64,000 nucleotides of DNA. Origin: CAWJAP01 sp963834365. Lineage in GTDB: Bacteria > Acidobacteriota > Vicinamibacteria > Vicinamibacterales > Vicinamibacteraceae. The notes under the pieces are model-generated. The model made no database searches. It was not told the origin of the DNA and saw only the letters and a program-made list of their open reading frames with translations. The translations under genes and the position numbers were made by a program. Each line of letters begins with the position of its first letter. Positions within the stretch are counted from its first letter, which is position 1. This document shows, one piece after another, positions 20,063 through 31,407 of this stretch. The stretch lies in NCBI GenBank assembly GCA_963834365.1, contig CAWIBS010000013.1, positions 1 through 64,000 of the forward strand, in the 5' to 3' direction.

Positions 20063-20127
20063 GCGACCTGAACGATGATCTTTGCGACGTGAGTGCACGA
20101 CGCGCCGCGCGCTCGTGGGATAAGAAT
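20063..20127 (+). promoter_or_regulatory. GCGACC 21-bp direct-repeat operator and promoter of receptor 1
   Basis: GCGACC at 20063-20068 and GCGACG at 20084-20089 are exactly 21 bp apart; the spacer contains GATGATCTTT. A -10-like TAAGAAT starts 38 positions from the second half-site (20121-20127). There is no good -35 box, which fits an activator-dependent promoter. The same arrangement is found at 26771, 39874 and (minus strand) 39842. Confidence 0.75.
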
Positions 20128-20199
20128 GGCGCATCCAATTCGTCAATGGCGCGGGTGGGCGCCGAATCCGGGACGGACCTTCTCCAAGAGGAGTGTTCG

Positions 20200-23100
20200 A
20201 TGCCTTGCATGAGCAACGTTCTCCTGCGCCTCGGTCTTGTCGCAGTCGTCGGGCTCGGGATATCGGCACCCGCCGCAGGACAGAGTGGTCTGGCCACTGT
20301 GACCGGCATCGTGCACGACGCGTCCGGCGGGGCGGTGCCCGGCGTCACCGTCACCGTCACGAACCAGGCGACCAACATCGCCTATACCGGCGTCACGAAC
20401 GACGTCGGCAACTACGTCATCACCGGCGTGCCGATCGGCGAATACGTCGTCGTCGTGGACCTGCAGGGCTTCAAGGGCGTGCGGTCCACCGTGACGCTCT
20501 CGGCCGCGCAGACGGCCCGCGTGGACTTCAGGATGGAAGTCGGCAGCGTCGAGGAGCGGCTGGAAGTGGTCGCTACCGGCGCGGTGCTGCAAACGGAGAA
20601 CGCGGTGGTCGGGATCAAGGTCGACCGCGAGCAGATCGAGCGCCTGCCGGCGCAGGGACGAAACCTGTCCACGGCGACCCTCTACACCGCGGGCGTGACC
20701 TCCACGAATCCGAATCAGTTCGACAGCATGCGCGGCGGCGGCCGGCCCGCGGTCAACGGCCAGCGCATTCAGGGCAACAACTTCACCGTCGACGGCGTCG
20801 ACTCGAACGAGGCGATCAACAACGGCATCACGTACCAGCCGAGCCCCGACGCGGTCGAGCAGATCAGCGTCGAGACCAACAACTACTCGGCCGAGCTCGG
20901 CAACGTGGCTGGCGCCGTCGTCAACATGGTGATCAAGTCCGGCACCAACGACTTCCGCGGCAACGCCTTCTACTACGCCCGGGACAACGAGCTCGCCGCG
21001 ACGCCATGGGCGACCAACCGCGCCGGCGGCAACAAGTCGAAGTTCACGCGCGACACCTTCGGCGGCACGGTGGGCGGGCCGATTCTGCAGAACCGCTTGT
21101 TTTTCTTCGCCAACTACCAGGGCGGACGACAGGAGACCCCGCCGACCGACACCTTCGCGACCGTCGTGCCCGATGCGTGGCGGCGGGGCGATCTGAGCAG
21201 CCTGCTGGCGCGGAACATCATCATCCGCGATCCGGTGACCCGGCAGCCGTTCCCGAACAACCAGATTCCGGTCGAGCGCTTCAGCCAGTTCGCGCGGAAC
21301 CTCTTCGCCGACGAGGCGCTCTATCCGCGCGCCAACGTCTCGCGTCCGCTCAGCGATTTCCGTGAGAACTACCGCGGCACGACCGCGTCGACGCAGGATG
21401 TCGACCAGTTCGATCTCAAGTTCGACTGGAACGCCTCGCAAAAAGACAAGGTGTACGTGCGCTACTCGCGCCAGACGAGCGTCGCGACGCCGCAGGCGAC
21501 GGTGATGCCGCTCTCGTTCTCGTCGGCGTCCGACAATCCGTTTTGGGGCATGGCCGCGAACTGGAACCGCATTTTTGGATCGGCGATCGTCAACGACCTG
21601 CTGGTCGGCTACTCGAACCTCTCGTCCATCAGCGATCCGGTCGATCTCCTCGGCCTCGGCAAGTTGAACAACCAGCTGGGGATCGCCGGTGACCAGCCGC
21701 TGCGCGGCCTGACGGCCATCCGCTGGGGCAACGATCTCACCGAGATCGGCAACGCCGAGACCGGGACCACCAACGGCAACAAGGTCTTCCAGATCAACGA
21801 GCGCCTGACCTGGCTGATCGGTCGCCACACGCTGAAGTTCGGCGGCTCGTGGAACTACTACAACAGCCTGTCGCACTATCCCGGCAACAACGGCCGCAAC
21901 GGCTTCATCGCCTTCAATGCGTTCAATTTCACGGGCGCGCCGTTTGCCGACTTCCTGCTGGATCAGGTGTCGCAGAAGGGGCGCGGCTCGTCGTCCTCGG
22001 CGTGGACGCATCTCCAGCACCGGGTGGCGCTCTTCGCCGCGGACGACTTCAAGCTGACCGACCGGCTGACCCTCAACATCGGTCTCCGGTGGGCCTACAC
22101 GTCGCCCTTCGTCGAGAAGGACGACCGGCAGGCCAACTTCGACCTGACCAACGCGGCGCAGTTGCTCGCCGGCCAGAATGGCAACAGCCGTGCGCTCTAC
22201 GACGCGTACTACAACGGGTGGGAGCCGCGGATCGGCGTTGCCTTCCGGCCGGGCGACCGCTGGGTGGTGCGCGGCGGCTACGGCATCACGCAGTACATGG
22301 AGGGCACGGGCGCCAACCTCCGGCTGCCGCTCAACCCGCCGTTCTTCTTCGAGTCGGAAGTCCGGTATGACACGACGAGCGGCGGGGGGACGATCGCGAC
22401 CGGCTTCGAGGGGCTGCAGCCGCTCGATCGCCCGTCGGGCCAGCTTCGCGCCTGGGATCCGGCGCTCCGGCCGCAGTTCACCCAGCAGTGGAATGTGTTC
22501 GTCGAGTATCTGCTGGGCTCGCGCTCGTCGATCAACGTCGGCTACGTCGGCAACTGGTCGACCGAGCTCGTCACGCCCATCGACGGCAACCAGCCGCTCC
22601 CCGGCACCGGCGATCCGGCGACCTGGCTGCCCGTCCAGCAGCGGCGGCCGCTCTATCCGTTCAACCCCGACATCGCGTCGATCAGCACCACCGCGTCGCG
22701 AGGCCGCTCGAACTACAACGGTCTGCAGTCCACCTTCAAGCAGCGGCTCTGGAGGGGCCTGGACTTCTTCGCCAACTACACCTGGAGCCGGGCGATGGCG
22801 AACAATTCCGGGTACTTCGGCAACAATGGCGTCGCCGGTGAGGGCGCCTACCCGATGAACAGCTACGACATCGAGGGCAACTACGGGCCGGCCGCCTACG
22901 ACGCGCGGCACATCGTGTCGGTCGCCGGGAGCTACGATCTGCCGTTCGGCAGGGAGCGGCAGTTCGGCAGCGACTGGAACCGCGCCCTCGACGCGGTGGC
23001 CGGCGGCTGGTCGACCAGCTTCGCCCTCACGGCCCACACCGGCTTCCCGATCACGGTCACCGATGGATCGAACCCGTCGCTTCAGGCGTCGCGCTCGCCC

Positions 23101-23442
23101 GAGCGGCCCAACCGTATCGCCAGCGGCGAGCTGGACGACCCGACGCTCGAGCGCTGGATCGACCGCGCCGCCTTCGTGTCGGCGCCACGCGGCTCGTTCG
23201 GCGACGCCGGCGTCGGCATCCTCCGCATGCCCGGCTACTGGAACATCGACGTCTCGGTGAGCAAGCGGATCGTGACCTTCGGGCGGCAATACCTCCTGTT
23301 CCGGGGCGAGATGTTCAATTCCCTGAACCACCCGAACTTCGGCCCGCCCCAGGTGAACATCCAGAGCACCGCCTTCGGCACGATCACCTCGACGGTCGGC
23401 GATGCCCGCGTCGTCCAGCTCGTGGCGAAGTACTTTTTCTGA
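20200..23442 (+). CDS. TonB-dependent receptor, Oar-like (receptor 1, intact)
   Basis: A 1,080-residue outer-membrane receptor in a single clean frame. The start at 20200 follows AAGAGGAG and gives a signal peptide ending in SAPAAGQ. Then come a carboxypeptidase-regulatory domain (ATVTGIVHDASGGAVPGVTV), a plug (QIERLPAQGRNLSTATLYTA, NNFTVDGVDSNEAINNGITY) and a large barrel ending VVQLVAKYFF. No SusD-like lipoprotein is nearby. It begins a probable operon with a DUF362 protein and an unknown protein, and the whole three-gene set is duplicated at 26913-32384. Controlled, I infer, through the 21-bp direct repeat 110 bp upstream of its start. Confidence 0.9.
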   Translation: MPCMSNVLLRLGLVAVVGLGISAPAAGQSGLATVTGIVHDASGGAVPGVTVTVTNQATNIAYTGVTNDVGNYVITGVPIGEYVVVVDLQGFKGVRSTVTLSAAQTARVDFRMEVGSVEERLEVVATGAVLQTENAVVGIKVDREQIERLPAQGRNLSTATLYTAGVTSTNPNQFDSMRGGGRPAVNGQRIQGNNFTVDGVDSNEAINNGITYQPSPDAVEQISVETNNYSAELGNVAGAVVNMVIKSGTNDFRGNAFYYARDNELAATPWATNRAGGNKSKFTRDTFGGTVGGPILQNRLFFFANYQGGRQETPPTDTFATVVPDAWRRGDLSSLLARNIIIRDPVTRQPFPNNQIPVERFSQFARNLFADEALYPRANVSRPLSDFRENYRGTTASTQDVDQFDLKFDWNASQKDKVYVRYSRQTSVATPQATVMPLSFSSASDNPFWGMAANWNRIFGSAIVNDLLVGYSNLSSISDPVDLLGLGKLNNQLGIAGDQPLRGLTAIRWGNDLTEIGNAETGTTNGNKVFQINERLTWLIGRHTLKFGGSWNYYNSLSHYPGNNGRNGFIAFNAFNFTGAPFADFLLDQVSQKGRGSSSSAWTHLQHRVALFAADDFKLTDRLTLNIGLRWAYTSPFVEKDDRQANFDLTNAAQLLAGQNGNSRALYDAYYNGWEPRIGVAFRPGDRWVVRGGYGITQYMEGTGANLRLPLNPPFFFESEVRYDTTSGGGTIATGFEGLQPLDRPSGQLRAWDPALRPQFTQQWNVFVEYLLGSRSSINVGYVGNWSTELVTPIDGNQPLPGTGDPATWLPVQQRRPLYPFNPDIASISTTASRGRSNYNGLQSTFKQRLWRGLDFFANYTWSRAMANNSGYFGNNGVAGEGAYPMNSYDIEGNYGPAAYDARHIVSVAGSYDLPFGRERQFGSDWNRALDAVAGGWSTSFALTAHTGFPITVTDGSNPSLQASRSPERPNRIASGELDDPTLERWIDRAAFVSAPRGSFGDAGVGILRMPGYWNIDVSVSKRIVTFGRQYLLFRGEMFNSLNHPNFGPPQVNIQSTAFGTITSTVGDARVVQLVAKYFF

Positions 23443-23453
23443 CGCGAATCCTC

Positions 23454-24614
23454 ATGGACCTCGACCGACGAGCATTCATGGCGGCGATGGCCGCTGTGCC
23501 CCTGGCGACCTCGGCTGAGAGCGCGCAGCAGCGGCAGGTGCTGGCGCAGGGACGGCCCATCCCCGACTACCGCATCGTCACGCGCTTCAAGCCCGAAGGG
23601 ACCATGGGCGCACCCGGTCTCTTTCCAGGACGGGTCGTCACGGTCCACTCCCCCAGGTGCATCGACGAGGTCACCGAGAAGAGTCGACGTGCCGACCGTG
23701 CAGGAGATGATCGCGCAAGGCATGACGACGCTGACCGGCGACAAGGATCCGCGCGACAGCTGGGCCCGCTTCTTCAACGCCGCAGGACTTCGTCGGCATC
23801 AAGATCAACTGCTCGGGCGCGCCGGGCGCGATGTCGATGCCCGACATCGTCGCGGAGATCGTGCGCAATCTGATGGTGGTCGGCGTGAAGCCCGCCAACA
23901 TGGTGATTCACGAGCGCGGGGGCGGACAGATTCTGCTCGCGAAGTACGACCAGTTCGTGCCGGCCGGCGTCCGCGTCGAGTCGGCGAACACGTGGCTCGG
24001 CTTCGATCCCGGGCGTCTACGTCGAGACCAACTTCTTCGGCGAGGACGACACGCGCTCGTTCCTGCTCCGCATGGTGACCGAGCAGTTCACGAAGATCAT
24101 CAACGTGCCGAACATGAAGGACCACGGCGCGTCGGGCGTCACCGGCTGCCTGAAGAACATCGCCTACGGCGAGTTCAACAACGTCGCGCGCTCGCACTAC
24201 AAGGCGCAGACCGAGACCCTGATCGTTCATCGGCACGCTCGCCGCGACCGAGCCGCTGCGCTCGCGCACCGTGCTGAACATCATGGACGGCCTGCGCGGC
24301 GTCTGGCACGCCGGTCCGTTCTCGACCGACAAGCAGTACCGCTTCTACCCGAAGCAGATGAAGTTCGGCACCGATCCCGTGGCGATGGACCGCTTCCTGA
24401 TCGACGTCATCGACGACAAGCGCAAAGCAGGAAGGGGCGATCTCGGTCTGGGAGCGCGACATGAAGTACTTCAGCACCACGCTCGCGGACTGGCAGGCCA
24501 ATCCGAACGTGAACCGCTTCATCCGCGAACCGGGCCACATCCAGTACGCGTCGACGCTCGGTCTGGGCGTCTACGACATCGACCAGGATCCAGCACACGG
24601 AACTCACGGTATGA
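23454..24614 (+). CDS. Tat-exported DUF362-family protein (copy 1, frameshifted)
   Basis: About 385 residues after correcting frames. The N-terminus MDLDRRAFMAAMAAVPLA is a twin-arginine signal. The body matches DUF362: FVGIKINCSGAPGAMSMPDI, NMVIHERGGGQI, KIINVPNMKDHGASGVTGCL, YPKQMKFGTDPVAMDRFLID. The CxxCxxC ferredoxin motifs seen in some DUF362 proteins are absent, so an iron-sulfur centre is not supported. Frame changes occur near 23690, 23790, 24010, 24230 and 24430. It starts 11 bases after receptor 1, and its stop overlaps the next start (ATGA at 24611). A copy with about the same length is at 30283-31407. Confidence 0.75.
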
Positions 24615-25582
24615 CCGGCATGTATGCGCCGACGGAGTCTGCGTGGTGATCGGCGCCGCCGCGCTGATCAGCGCGGTCGTGGCGGGCGCCGCGCTTCAGT
24701 CGGCGGACGCGCACGAGCTGTACCTGACGGCCAGCGCGGCGACCGCTGGTCGAGCAGGGGCTCGCGGCGCCGGCGCCGGCCGGCGCAGCCGCGGCATTCG
24801 AGGTCGTGCCGGCGTCCGGGCGTTCGCTTCGTGGCCAACGTCGCGCAGGCGACGACCGCGCCGTGGATCGACTCGAACGCGTGGCGGTTCCAGCGCGGGC
24901 TGCGCAAGGTCAACTACGCGAAGCTCGCCGCCGGCGGTTCGCCGCTGGCCGCGGCCGAAGCGTTCACGTTCGGCGTCGAGGCCATCCTCAACCCCGATCC
25001 CGCCGACGTCGAGGAGCTGGGCAGGATGCTCCAGTTCCTGAAGGACGCGCGCGCCCGCCCGGCCGTTGCCGCGCGATGGCGAACATCGGCGTCGTCGACG
25101 GCCCGTCGCCGCTGCTGGGCGAGGTGCTGAACCTCCTGTCACGCCGCAATCTCCTCTACAAGGTCGTGCCGAAGCCCGATCCCGCGCTCGATCTCACGGT
25201 GCAGCTCGGCACGCCGGAGTTCCCGGAGGAGGCGGCGGCGAACCCCAGCGACTTCGCCGCGCGCGTCCGCGCCAAGCTGGGCGACGACAAGCGGCTGGTG
25301 CGCCTGTACGGCACCAGCACGGTCATGGCGCACCTGACCGGAGACGCCAAGGCGGCGCGCCTCTATCTCCTGTCCTACGGCGGCAGCCGGCGTCAACCCA
25401 CGAGCCCGCAGCAGGGAATCCGCGTCCGCGTGCTGGGCCGCTACAAGCCGACGAAGCTCGCCGCCTACGGTGCGCCGGCCGACGCCGCGCTCAAGGACGT
25501 CGAGAATCTGGCGACCGCGACCGAGTTCTCGCTGCCGGCGTTCCGCACCCTCGCGATCGTCGATCTGGAACCGCTGCAGTAA
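24611..25582 (+). CDS. Unknown exported protein linked to DUF362 (copy 1, frameshifted N-terminus)
   Basis: No family recognised. The start overlaps the DUF362 stop by 4 bp (ATGA), indicating coupled translation. A hydrophobic stretch (IGAAALISAVVAGAALQSA) suggests export. Conserved blocks shared with the copy at 31404-32384 are APWIDSNAWRFQRGLRKVNY, EAILNPDPADVEELGRML, ANIGVVDGPSPLLGEVLNLL, RRNLLYKVV, FAARVRAKLGDDKRLVRLYG and VRVLGRYKPTKLAAYG. The second half (from about 25090) is in one clean frame. No cysteines or haem motifs are obvious. The fixed order receptor-DUF362-this protein, present twice, is the best functional clue. Confidence 0.65.
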
Positions 25583-25676
25583 CGATGGCGGCCCTGATCG
25601 CCACACTCCTCCTCATCGCAGCCCCGCCGTCTGTAGCCCTCGCCGAGTCGCCCAGTCCCCGAGTCCCCGGGGCCGG

Positions 25677-26670
25677 TCACGGTATCCAGGCGCAGGCGCC
25701 CGACTCCCCTGCCTCACAGAAGAACACCCGCAAGTCCTTCGGCTTGTTGGCTGCCGTCCACGCGCGGCCGTTGATGAAGAAGGGCTTCGTCCACGCCTCG
25801 CTGTCGATCGTCCGCGCGGAGACGACGGAGACCGACGCCGTGCCCTGAGCGGGATAGCCGGTGCGCGGATCCATGATGTGCGAGTAGGTCCGTCCCTCCG
25901 CCCAGAAGAACTTCTCGTAGCTGCCCGACGTCGACAGCGAACTGTCCTTCAGGAAGACCTCGGCGGCGGCCGCGTCGGGGCTGCGCGGCGCACGGATCGT
26001 CATCGGCCAGCCCGCGCGGCTCCCCGGGCGGCGCCCCCATGCCGTAGACGCTGCTCCCCGACGCCGACACCAGCGCGACCTGTACGCCGGCGCGCTTCAG
26101 CACGTCCACCATCCGATCGACGGCATAGCCCTTGCCGATGCCTCCCGGATCGAGGTCGATGCCCTGCCGCGTGAACCGGACGGTGCGCGCCTCCGCATTC
26201 AACTCCACGTGGCGATAGCCCACACGGTCGAGCGCGGCCCGGACGTCTGCCGGGCGCGGCAGGCTGCCCTCGCCTTTGTAGAAGCCCCACGTCTTCACGA
26301 GGGGGCCGACGGTGATGTCGAACGCGCCATGGCTCTGACGGCTGTACTCCAGGCAGCTCGACAGCAGCGCGAACAGCTCCGGCGAGACGACGACGGGACG
26401 GGAGGCGGCGTCGCGGTTCATGCCGCTCCACTCGCTCGCTGGCAGGTAGTTGGAGAGCAGCCGGTCGAGCCGGTGGGCTTCCTCGAAGGCCGCGTCGGCC
26501 GCCGTCTCGAGGCTCGCGCGGTCGTGGCCGTACAGGACGAGGGAGAAGCTCGAGCCCATCGCTTCATCGTCCCGCTCGATCTTGACGAGATCGCCGGGCG
26601 GCGATGAGGCCTGCCAGCCGGAGGCCGCCACGACGACTGTCAGCGCGAGGGGACGGAATGCTCTGATCAT
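25677..26670 (-). CDS. apbE: FAD:protein FMN transferase (ApbE family, one frameshift)
   Basis: About 330 residues that transfer FMN from FAD to Thr/Ser of partner proteins in the periplasm. The N-terminus is hydrophobic (LALTVVVAASGWQA). Family landmarks are AMGSSFSLVLYGHD, LDRLLSNYLPASEWSGMNRDA, FDITVGPLVKTWGF, GIDLDPGGIGKGYAVDRMV, SHIMDPRTGYPAQG and VVSARTIDSEAWTKPFF, covering FAD and Mg2+ binding. One extra G near 26022 (GGGCTGG where GGCTGG is expected) splits the frame between GEPRG and MTIRAPRS. It converges on the receptor-1 operon and diverges from receptor 2. No obvious flavinylated target (Rnf/Nqr/NosR-type) is in the window. Confidence 0.85.
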
Positions 26671-26770
26671 GCTCGGCGTGTGGCGCGGCGGCCCGGACCG
26701 CCCTCGCGGACTCTATCGCACGCACGCGCGCGCTCGGAATGCTACGGAATCGACCGTGCCGAGCGGCGCT

Positions 26771-26834
26771 GCGACCACAGCGATGATTTTTGCGACCTCA
26801 GTGAGTGGCGTCTTCCGCCATTCGTCGTTACAGT
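26771..26834 (+). promoter_or_regulatory. GCGACC 21-bp direct-repeat operator and promoter of receptor 2
   Basis: GCGACC at 26771-26776 and again at 26792-26797, 21 bp apart, with spacer CGATGATTTTT nearly identical to the receptor-1 site. A -10-like TACAGT lies at 26829-26834, at the same distance (38) from the second half-site as in the receptor-1 promoter. Confidence 0.75.
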
Positions 26835-26912
26835 GGCAGTCGTCTCTCCGCGCCTTGCTCCGGGCACTCGCCTGAGACTGGCCTTCCGGCGCGGTCAGCA
26901 GGAGGAATCGGT

Positions 26913-29900
26913 ATGCGTGCGCATGCAATCGTCGCCCGGCGTCTGGGCCTGGTTCTCCTGGCCGGACTGGTTTCGACCCTCCAGGCGTCGGCGCAGACGG
27001 GCCTGGCCACCGTCACCGGCATCGTGTCCGATGAATCCGCCGCGGCCGTCCCGGGCCTCACCGTCACGGCGACCAACCAGGCCACCAACATCGTCTACCC
27101 CGGCGACGACGAACGAGGCCGGGAACTACATCATCACCGAGCGTGCCGATTGGCGACTACGTCATCTCGGCGGAGCTGCAGGGCTTCAAGGGCGTCCAGT
27201 CGACGGTCACGCTGTCGGCCGCGCAGACGGCGCGCGTCGACTTCAAGCTGGAGCTCGGCACCGTCGAGGAGACGGGTCGAGGTCGTCGCGACCGGCGCCG
27301 TGCTGCAGACCGAGAACGCGGTCGTCGGCACACATCGTCGAACGCGAGCAGATCGAGAAGCTGCCGGTCGTCAGGGCCGCAACGTGTCGTCGCGTCACGC
27401 TGTTACGACGCCGGGGACGACGCAGCCGAACATGTCGTCGTTCAACAGCCTGAGCGGCGGCGGGCGGCCCTTCGTCAACGGCCAGCAGCAGCAGGCCAAC
27501 AACTTCACGCTCGACGGCGTCGACACGAACGAGGCGATCAACAACGGCATCGCGTATCAGCCGAGCCCCGACGCGGTGGAACAGGTGAGCGTCGAGACGC
27601 AACAACTACTCGGCCGAGCTCGGCAACGTGGCCGGCGCCGTCGTCAACATGGTGATCAAGTCGGGGACGAACCAGTTCCGCGGGAACGGCTTCTACTACT
27701 GGCGCGACAACAGGCTGGCGGCGACGCCCTGGGCCACCAACCGCGCCGGGCGGCACGGAAGTCGGAGTTCTCGCGCAACATCTTCGGCGGCACGATTGGC
27801 GGCCCGCTGCTGCGCAACAAGGTGTTCTTCTTCGCGGACTACCAGGGCGGCCGCGACAGGACACGCCGCCGAGCGACGCCTTCGCGACGGTCGTGCCCGA
27901 CGAGTGGCGGCGGGGCGATCTGAGCAGCCTGCTCGCGCGGAACATCGTCATCCGCGATCCGCTGACCGGGCAGCCGTTCCCGAACAACCAGATCCCGGTC
28001 GAGCCGCTTCAGCGCGTTCGCGCGCAACCTGTTCGCCGACGAGGCGCTCTATCCGCGGGCCGAACGTCGCGCGTCCGCTCAGCGACTTCCGCGAGAACTA
28101 TCGCGGCACGACCGCCTCGAAGGAGCGACGTCGACCAGTTCGACGTGAAGGTGGACTGGAACGCCTCGTCGCGAGGACAAGCTGTACGTGCGCTATTCGA
28201 GACAGGCGGCCGAGGCCAGCAACGTCGCAGACGGTGATGCCGCTGGCGTTCACGTCGGCGTCCGCCAATCCGTCCTGGAGCATGGCGGCGAACTGGAACC
28301 GCATCATCGGCAGCGCGATGGTGAACGACCTGCTCGTCGGGTACAGCCGCAACGATCCAGCTGAGCGACGCGCTCGACCTCGCTCGGGCTCGGCAAGTTG
28401 AACAACCAGCTGGGCATCGCCGGCGCCGCAGGCGATTCGCGGCCTGTCCCAGATCCAGATGGGCAACAACATCACGAACATCGGCAGCCCCGAGACCGGC
28501 ACCAACAACTCCAACCAGGTGTACCAGATCAACGAGCGGCTGACGTGGCTGCGCGGCCGCCACACGCTGAAGTTCGGCGGGTCGTGGAACTACTACCGGA
28601 GCGAGTCGTACTACCCGGGCAACAACGGCCAGAACGGGTTCATCTCCTACACCACCTTCAACTTCACGGGCGCGCCGTTCGCCGACTTCCTGCTCGACCA
28701 GGTGTCGCAGAAGGGCAAGGGCTCGACCTCGGACGCCTGGACGCACCTCCAGCACCGCGTCGGCGTTCTACGCCGCCGACGACTTCAAGATCACCGACAA
28801 CCTGACGCTGAACCTCGGGCTGCGGTGGGCGTACACGTCGCCGTTCGTCGAGAAGGACGATCGCCAGGCCAACTTCGATCTGACCAACGCGCAGCACGCT
28901 GCTCGCGGGGCAGAACGGCAACAGCCGCGCGCTGTACGACGCCGTTCTACAACGGCTGGGAGCCGCGGCTCGGGTTCGCGTACCGGCAGGGCGAGCGCTG
29001 GGTGTTCCGCGGCGGCTACGGCATCACGCAGTACATGGAAGGCACGGGCGCCAACCAGCGGCTGCCGCTCAACCCGCCGTTCTTCTTCGAATCGCAGGTG
29101 CGAGTACGACGCGCACGAGCGGCGCCGGCACGATCGCCACCGGCTTCGAGGGTCTGCAGGCGCTCGACCGCATCTCCGGGCAGCTGCGCGCCTGGGATCC
29201 GAACATCCGGCCGCAGTTCACGCAGCAGTGGAACGTGTTCGCCGAGTACCTGCTCGGCTCGCGGTCGTCGATCAACGTCGGGTACGTCGGCAGCCGACTC
29301 GACGAACGTCATCAACGACGATCGACGCCAATCAGCCGCTGCCGGGCACCGGCGATCCGCGCACCTGGCTGCCGATGCAGCAGCGCCGGCCGCTCTACCC
29401 GTTCAACCCGGACATCACGTTCCTCATCACGACGACTCGCGCGGGTTTCGCAGCGACTACAACGCGCTGCAGACGACGTTCAAGCAGCGGCTGTGGCAGG
29501 GGCTGGACTTCACCGCCAACTACACGCTGGAGCAAGGCGATGTCGAACAGCCGCGGCTTCTTCGGCTCGGCCGGCGTCGCCGCCGGCACCTCGACGTCCA
29601 CGCCGGTCAACAGCCGCGACCTCGAGGCCAACTACGGGCCGGCGTTCTTCGACGCGCGCGCACATCTTCTCGCTGGCCGGCAGCTACGAGCTGCCGTTCG
29701 GCCGGGAGCGGCAGATCGGCAGCGACTGGAACCGTGCGCTCGACGCGGTCGCGGGCGGCTGGTCGCTGAGCTTCGCGGTCACGGCCCACAGCGGCTACCC
29801 GATCACGGTGCTCGACAGCTCGAACCCGTCGCTGCAGGCCTCGCGCTCCACCGAGCGGCCCAACCGGATTGGCAGCGGCGAGGTGGACGAACCCGACGCT

Positions 29901-30198
29901 CGAGCGGTGGATCGATCGGTCGGCGTTCGTCTCGGCGCCGCTCGGCGCAGTTCGGCGATTCGGGCATCGGCATCCTGCGCGCGCCCGGCTACTGGAACGT
30001 CGATCTGTCGGTCGAGCAAGCGGTTCGCGACGTTCGGCCGGCAGTACCTGATGTTCCGCGGCGAGATCTTCAACGCGCTCAACCATCCGAACTTCGGGCC
30101 GCCGCACGCGAACATCCAGAGCACGGCGTTCGGCACGATCACCAGCACGGTCAGCGACGCGCGCATCGTGCAGCTGGTCGCTGAAGTACTATTTCTGA
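26913..30198 (+). CDS. TonB-dependent receptor, Oar-like (receptor 2, frameshifted)
   Basis: A close paralogue of receptor 1 along its whole length, about 1,080 residues when frames are joined. ATG at 26913 follows AGGAGG; signal peptide then ATVTGIVSDESAAAVPGLTV. The plug motif NNFTLDGVDTNEAINNGIAY and the C-terminal aromatic end (KYYF) are kept. More than ten one-base frame changes interrupt it (for instance near 27106, 27141, 27274, 27330, 27600, 27750), usually explained by one extra base relative to receptor 1. The reading frame between changes is well conserved, so the gene is probably functional and the sequence imperfect. It heads the second receptor-DUF362-unknown cassette. Confidence 0.8.
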
Positions 30199-30282
30199 GC
30201 CGCGAGCGCGTGCTCGAGGCTCGCGCAGCGTCGGACCGGCGTCGAGCCTGGATCCGATGCCTGACAGCGAACTCGGAGATCC

Positions 30283-31407
30283 ATGGATCGAAGAGAGTTC
30301 CTGGCGGCGATGGCGGCCGTGCCCGCGCTGGGCGCGCTGCAGGCCGCGGCCCGATTCCCAACTACCGCGTCGTCACCAACTACAAGCCGGCCGCGCGAGC
30401 CCGGCATGCCGGGCCGCTATCCCGGCCGCGTGGTCACCGTCCATTCGCCCGCGCTGCATCGACGAGGTGACCGAGAAGGTCGACGTGCCCACGGTGCAGG
30501 CGATGATCGCGCGCGGCATGACGACGCTGACCGGCGACAAGGACCCGCGCGACAGCTGGGCGCGCTTCTTCAACGCGCAGGACTTCGTCGGCATCAAGGT
30601 CAACGCGTCCGGCGCGCCCGGCGCGATGTCGATGCCCGAAGTCGTGGCGGAGATCGCGAACAACCTGATCGCCGTCGGCGTGAAGCCCACCAACATCGTG
30701 ATTCACGAGCGCGGCGGCGGGCAGATCCTGCTGCCGAAGCTACGACCAGTTCGTGCCCGCCGGCATCCGCGTGGAATCGGCGAACACGTGGCTCGGCTTC
30801 GATCCGGACGTCTACGTCGAAGCCAATTTCTTCGGCGAGGAGGACACGCGCTCGTACCTGATCCGGATGGTCACCGAGCAGTTCACGAAGATCATCAACG
30901 TGCCGAACATGAAGGACCACGGCGCGTCGGGCGTGACCGGCTGCCTGAAGAACATCGCCTACGGCGAGTTCAACAACGTGGCGCGCTCGCACTACCACGC
31001 GCAGACCGAGACGCTGACGTTCATCGGCACGCTGGCGACCGTCGAGCCGCTGCGCTCGCGCACGGTGCTGAACATCATGGACGGCCTGCGCGGCGTCTGG
31101 CACGCGGGCCCGTTCTCGCAGGGACAAGAAGTACCGCTTCTATCCGAAGCAGATGAAGTTCGGCACCGACCCGGTGGCGATCGACCGCTTCCTGATCGAC
31201 GTCATCGACGACAAGCGCAAGCAGGAAGGCGCGATCTCGGTCTGGAACCGCGACATGAAGTACTTCAGCACCAACCCGGAGGACTGGGAGCGCGATCCGA
31301 ACATGAACCGCTCGATCCGCGAGCCGGGCCACATCGAATACGCCTCGACGCTCGGCCTCGGCGTCTACGACACCGACAAGATCCATCACACGGAAATCAC
31401 GATATGA
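30283..31407 (+). CDS. Tat-exported DUF362-family protein (copy 2, frameshifted N-terminal half)
   Basis: Paralogue of 23454-24614. The Tat signal MDRREFLAAMAAVPALGAL is clear. Segments FVGIKVNASGAPGAMSMPEV, NIVIHERGGGQILLPK, INVPNMKDHGASGVTGCLKN and YPKQMKFGTDPVAIDRFLID repeat those of copy 1; the Cys of copy 1 KINCSG is replaced by Ala (KVNASG), so that Cys is not essential. Frame changes lie near 30400, 30450, 30740 and 31128. The stop overlaps the next start by ATGA, exactly as in copy 1. Confidence 0.75.

Noticed and set aside
20143..23331. A 1,062-codon open frame on the minus strand opposite receptor 1
   Set aside because: It is the antisense shadow of an intact, well-matched receptor; the translation is Arg/Val/Ala/Glu-rich without motifs, as expected in high-GC DNA.
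26913..30198. Programmed ribosomal frameshifting to explain the many frame changes
   Set aside because: Too many sites, no common slippery heptamer or downstream structure, and affected genes are unrelated; sequence errors are simpler.
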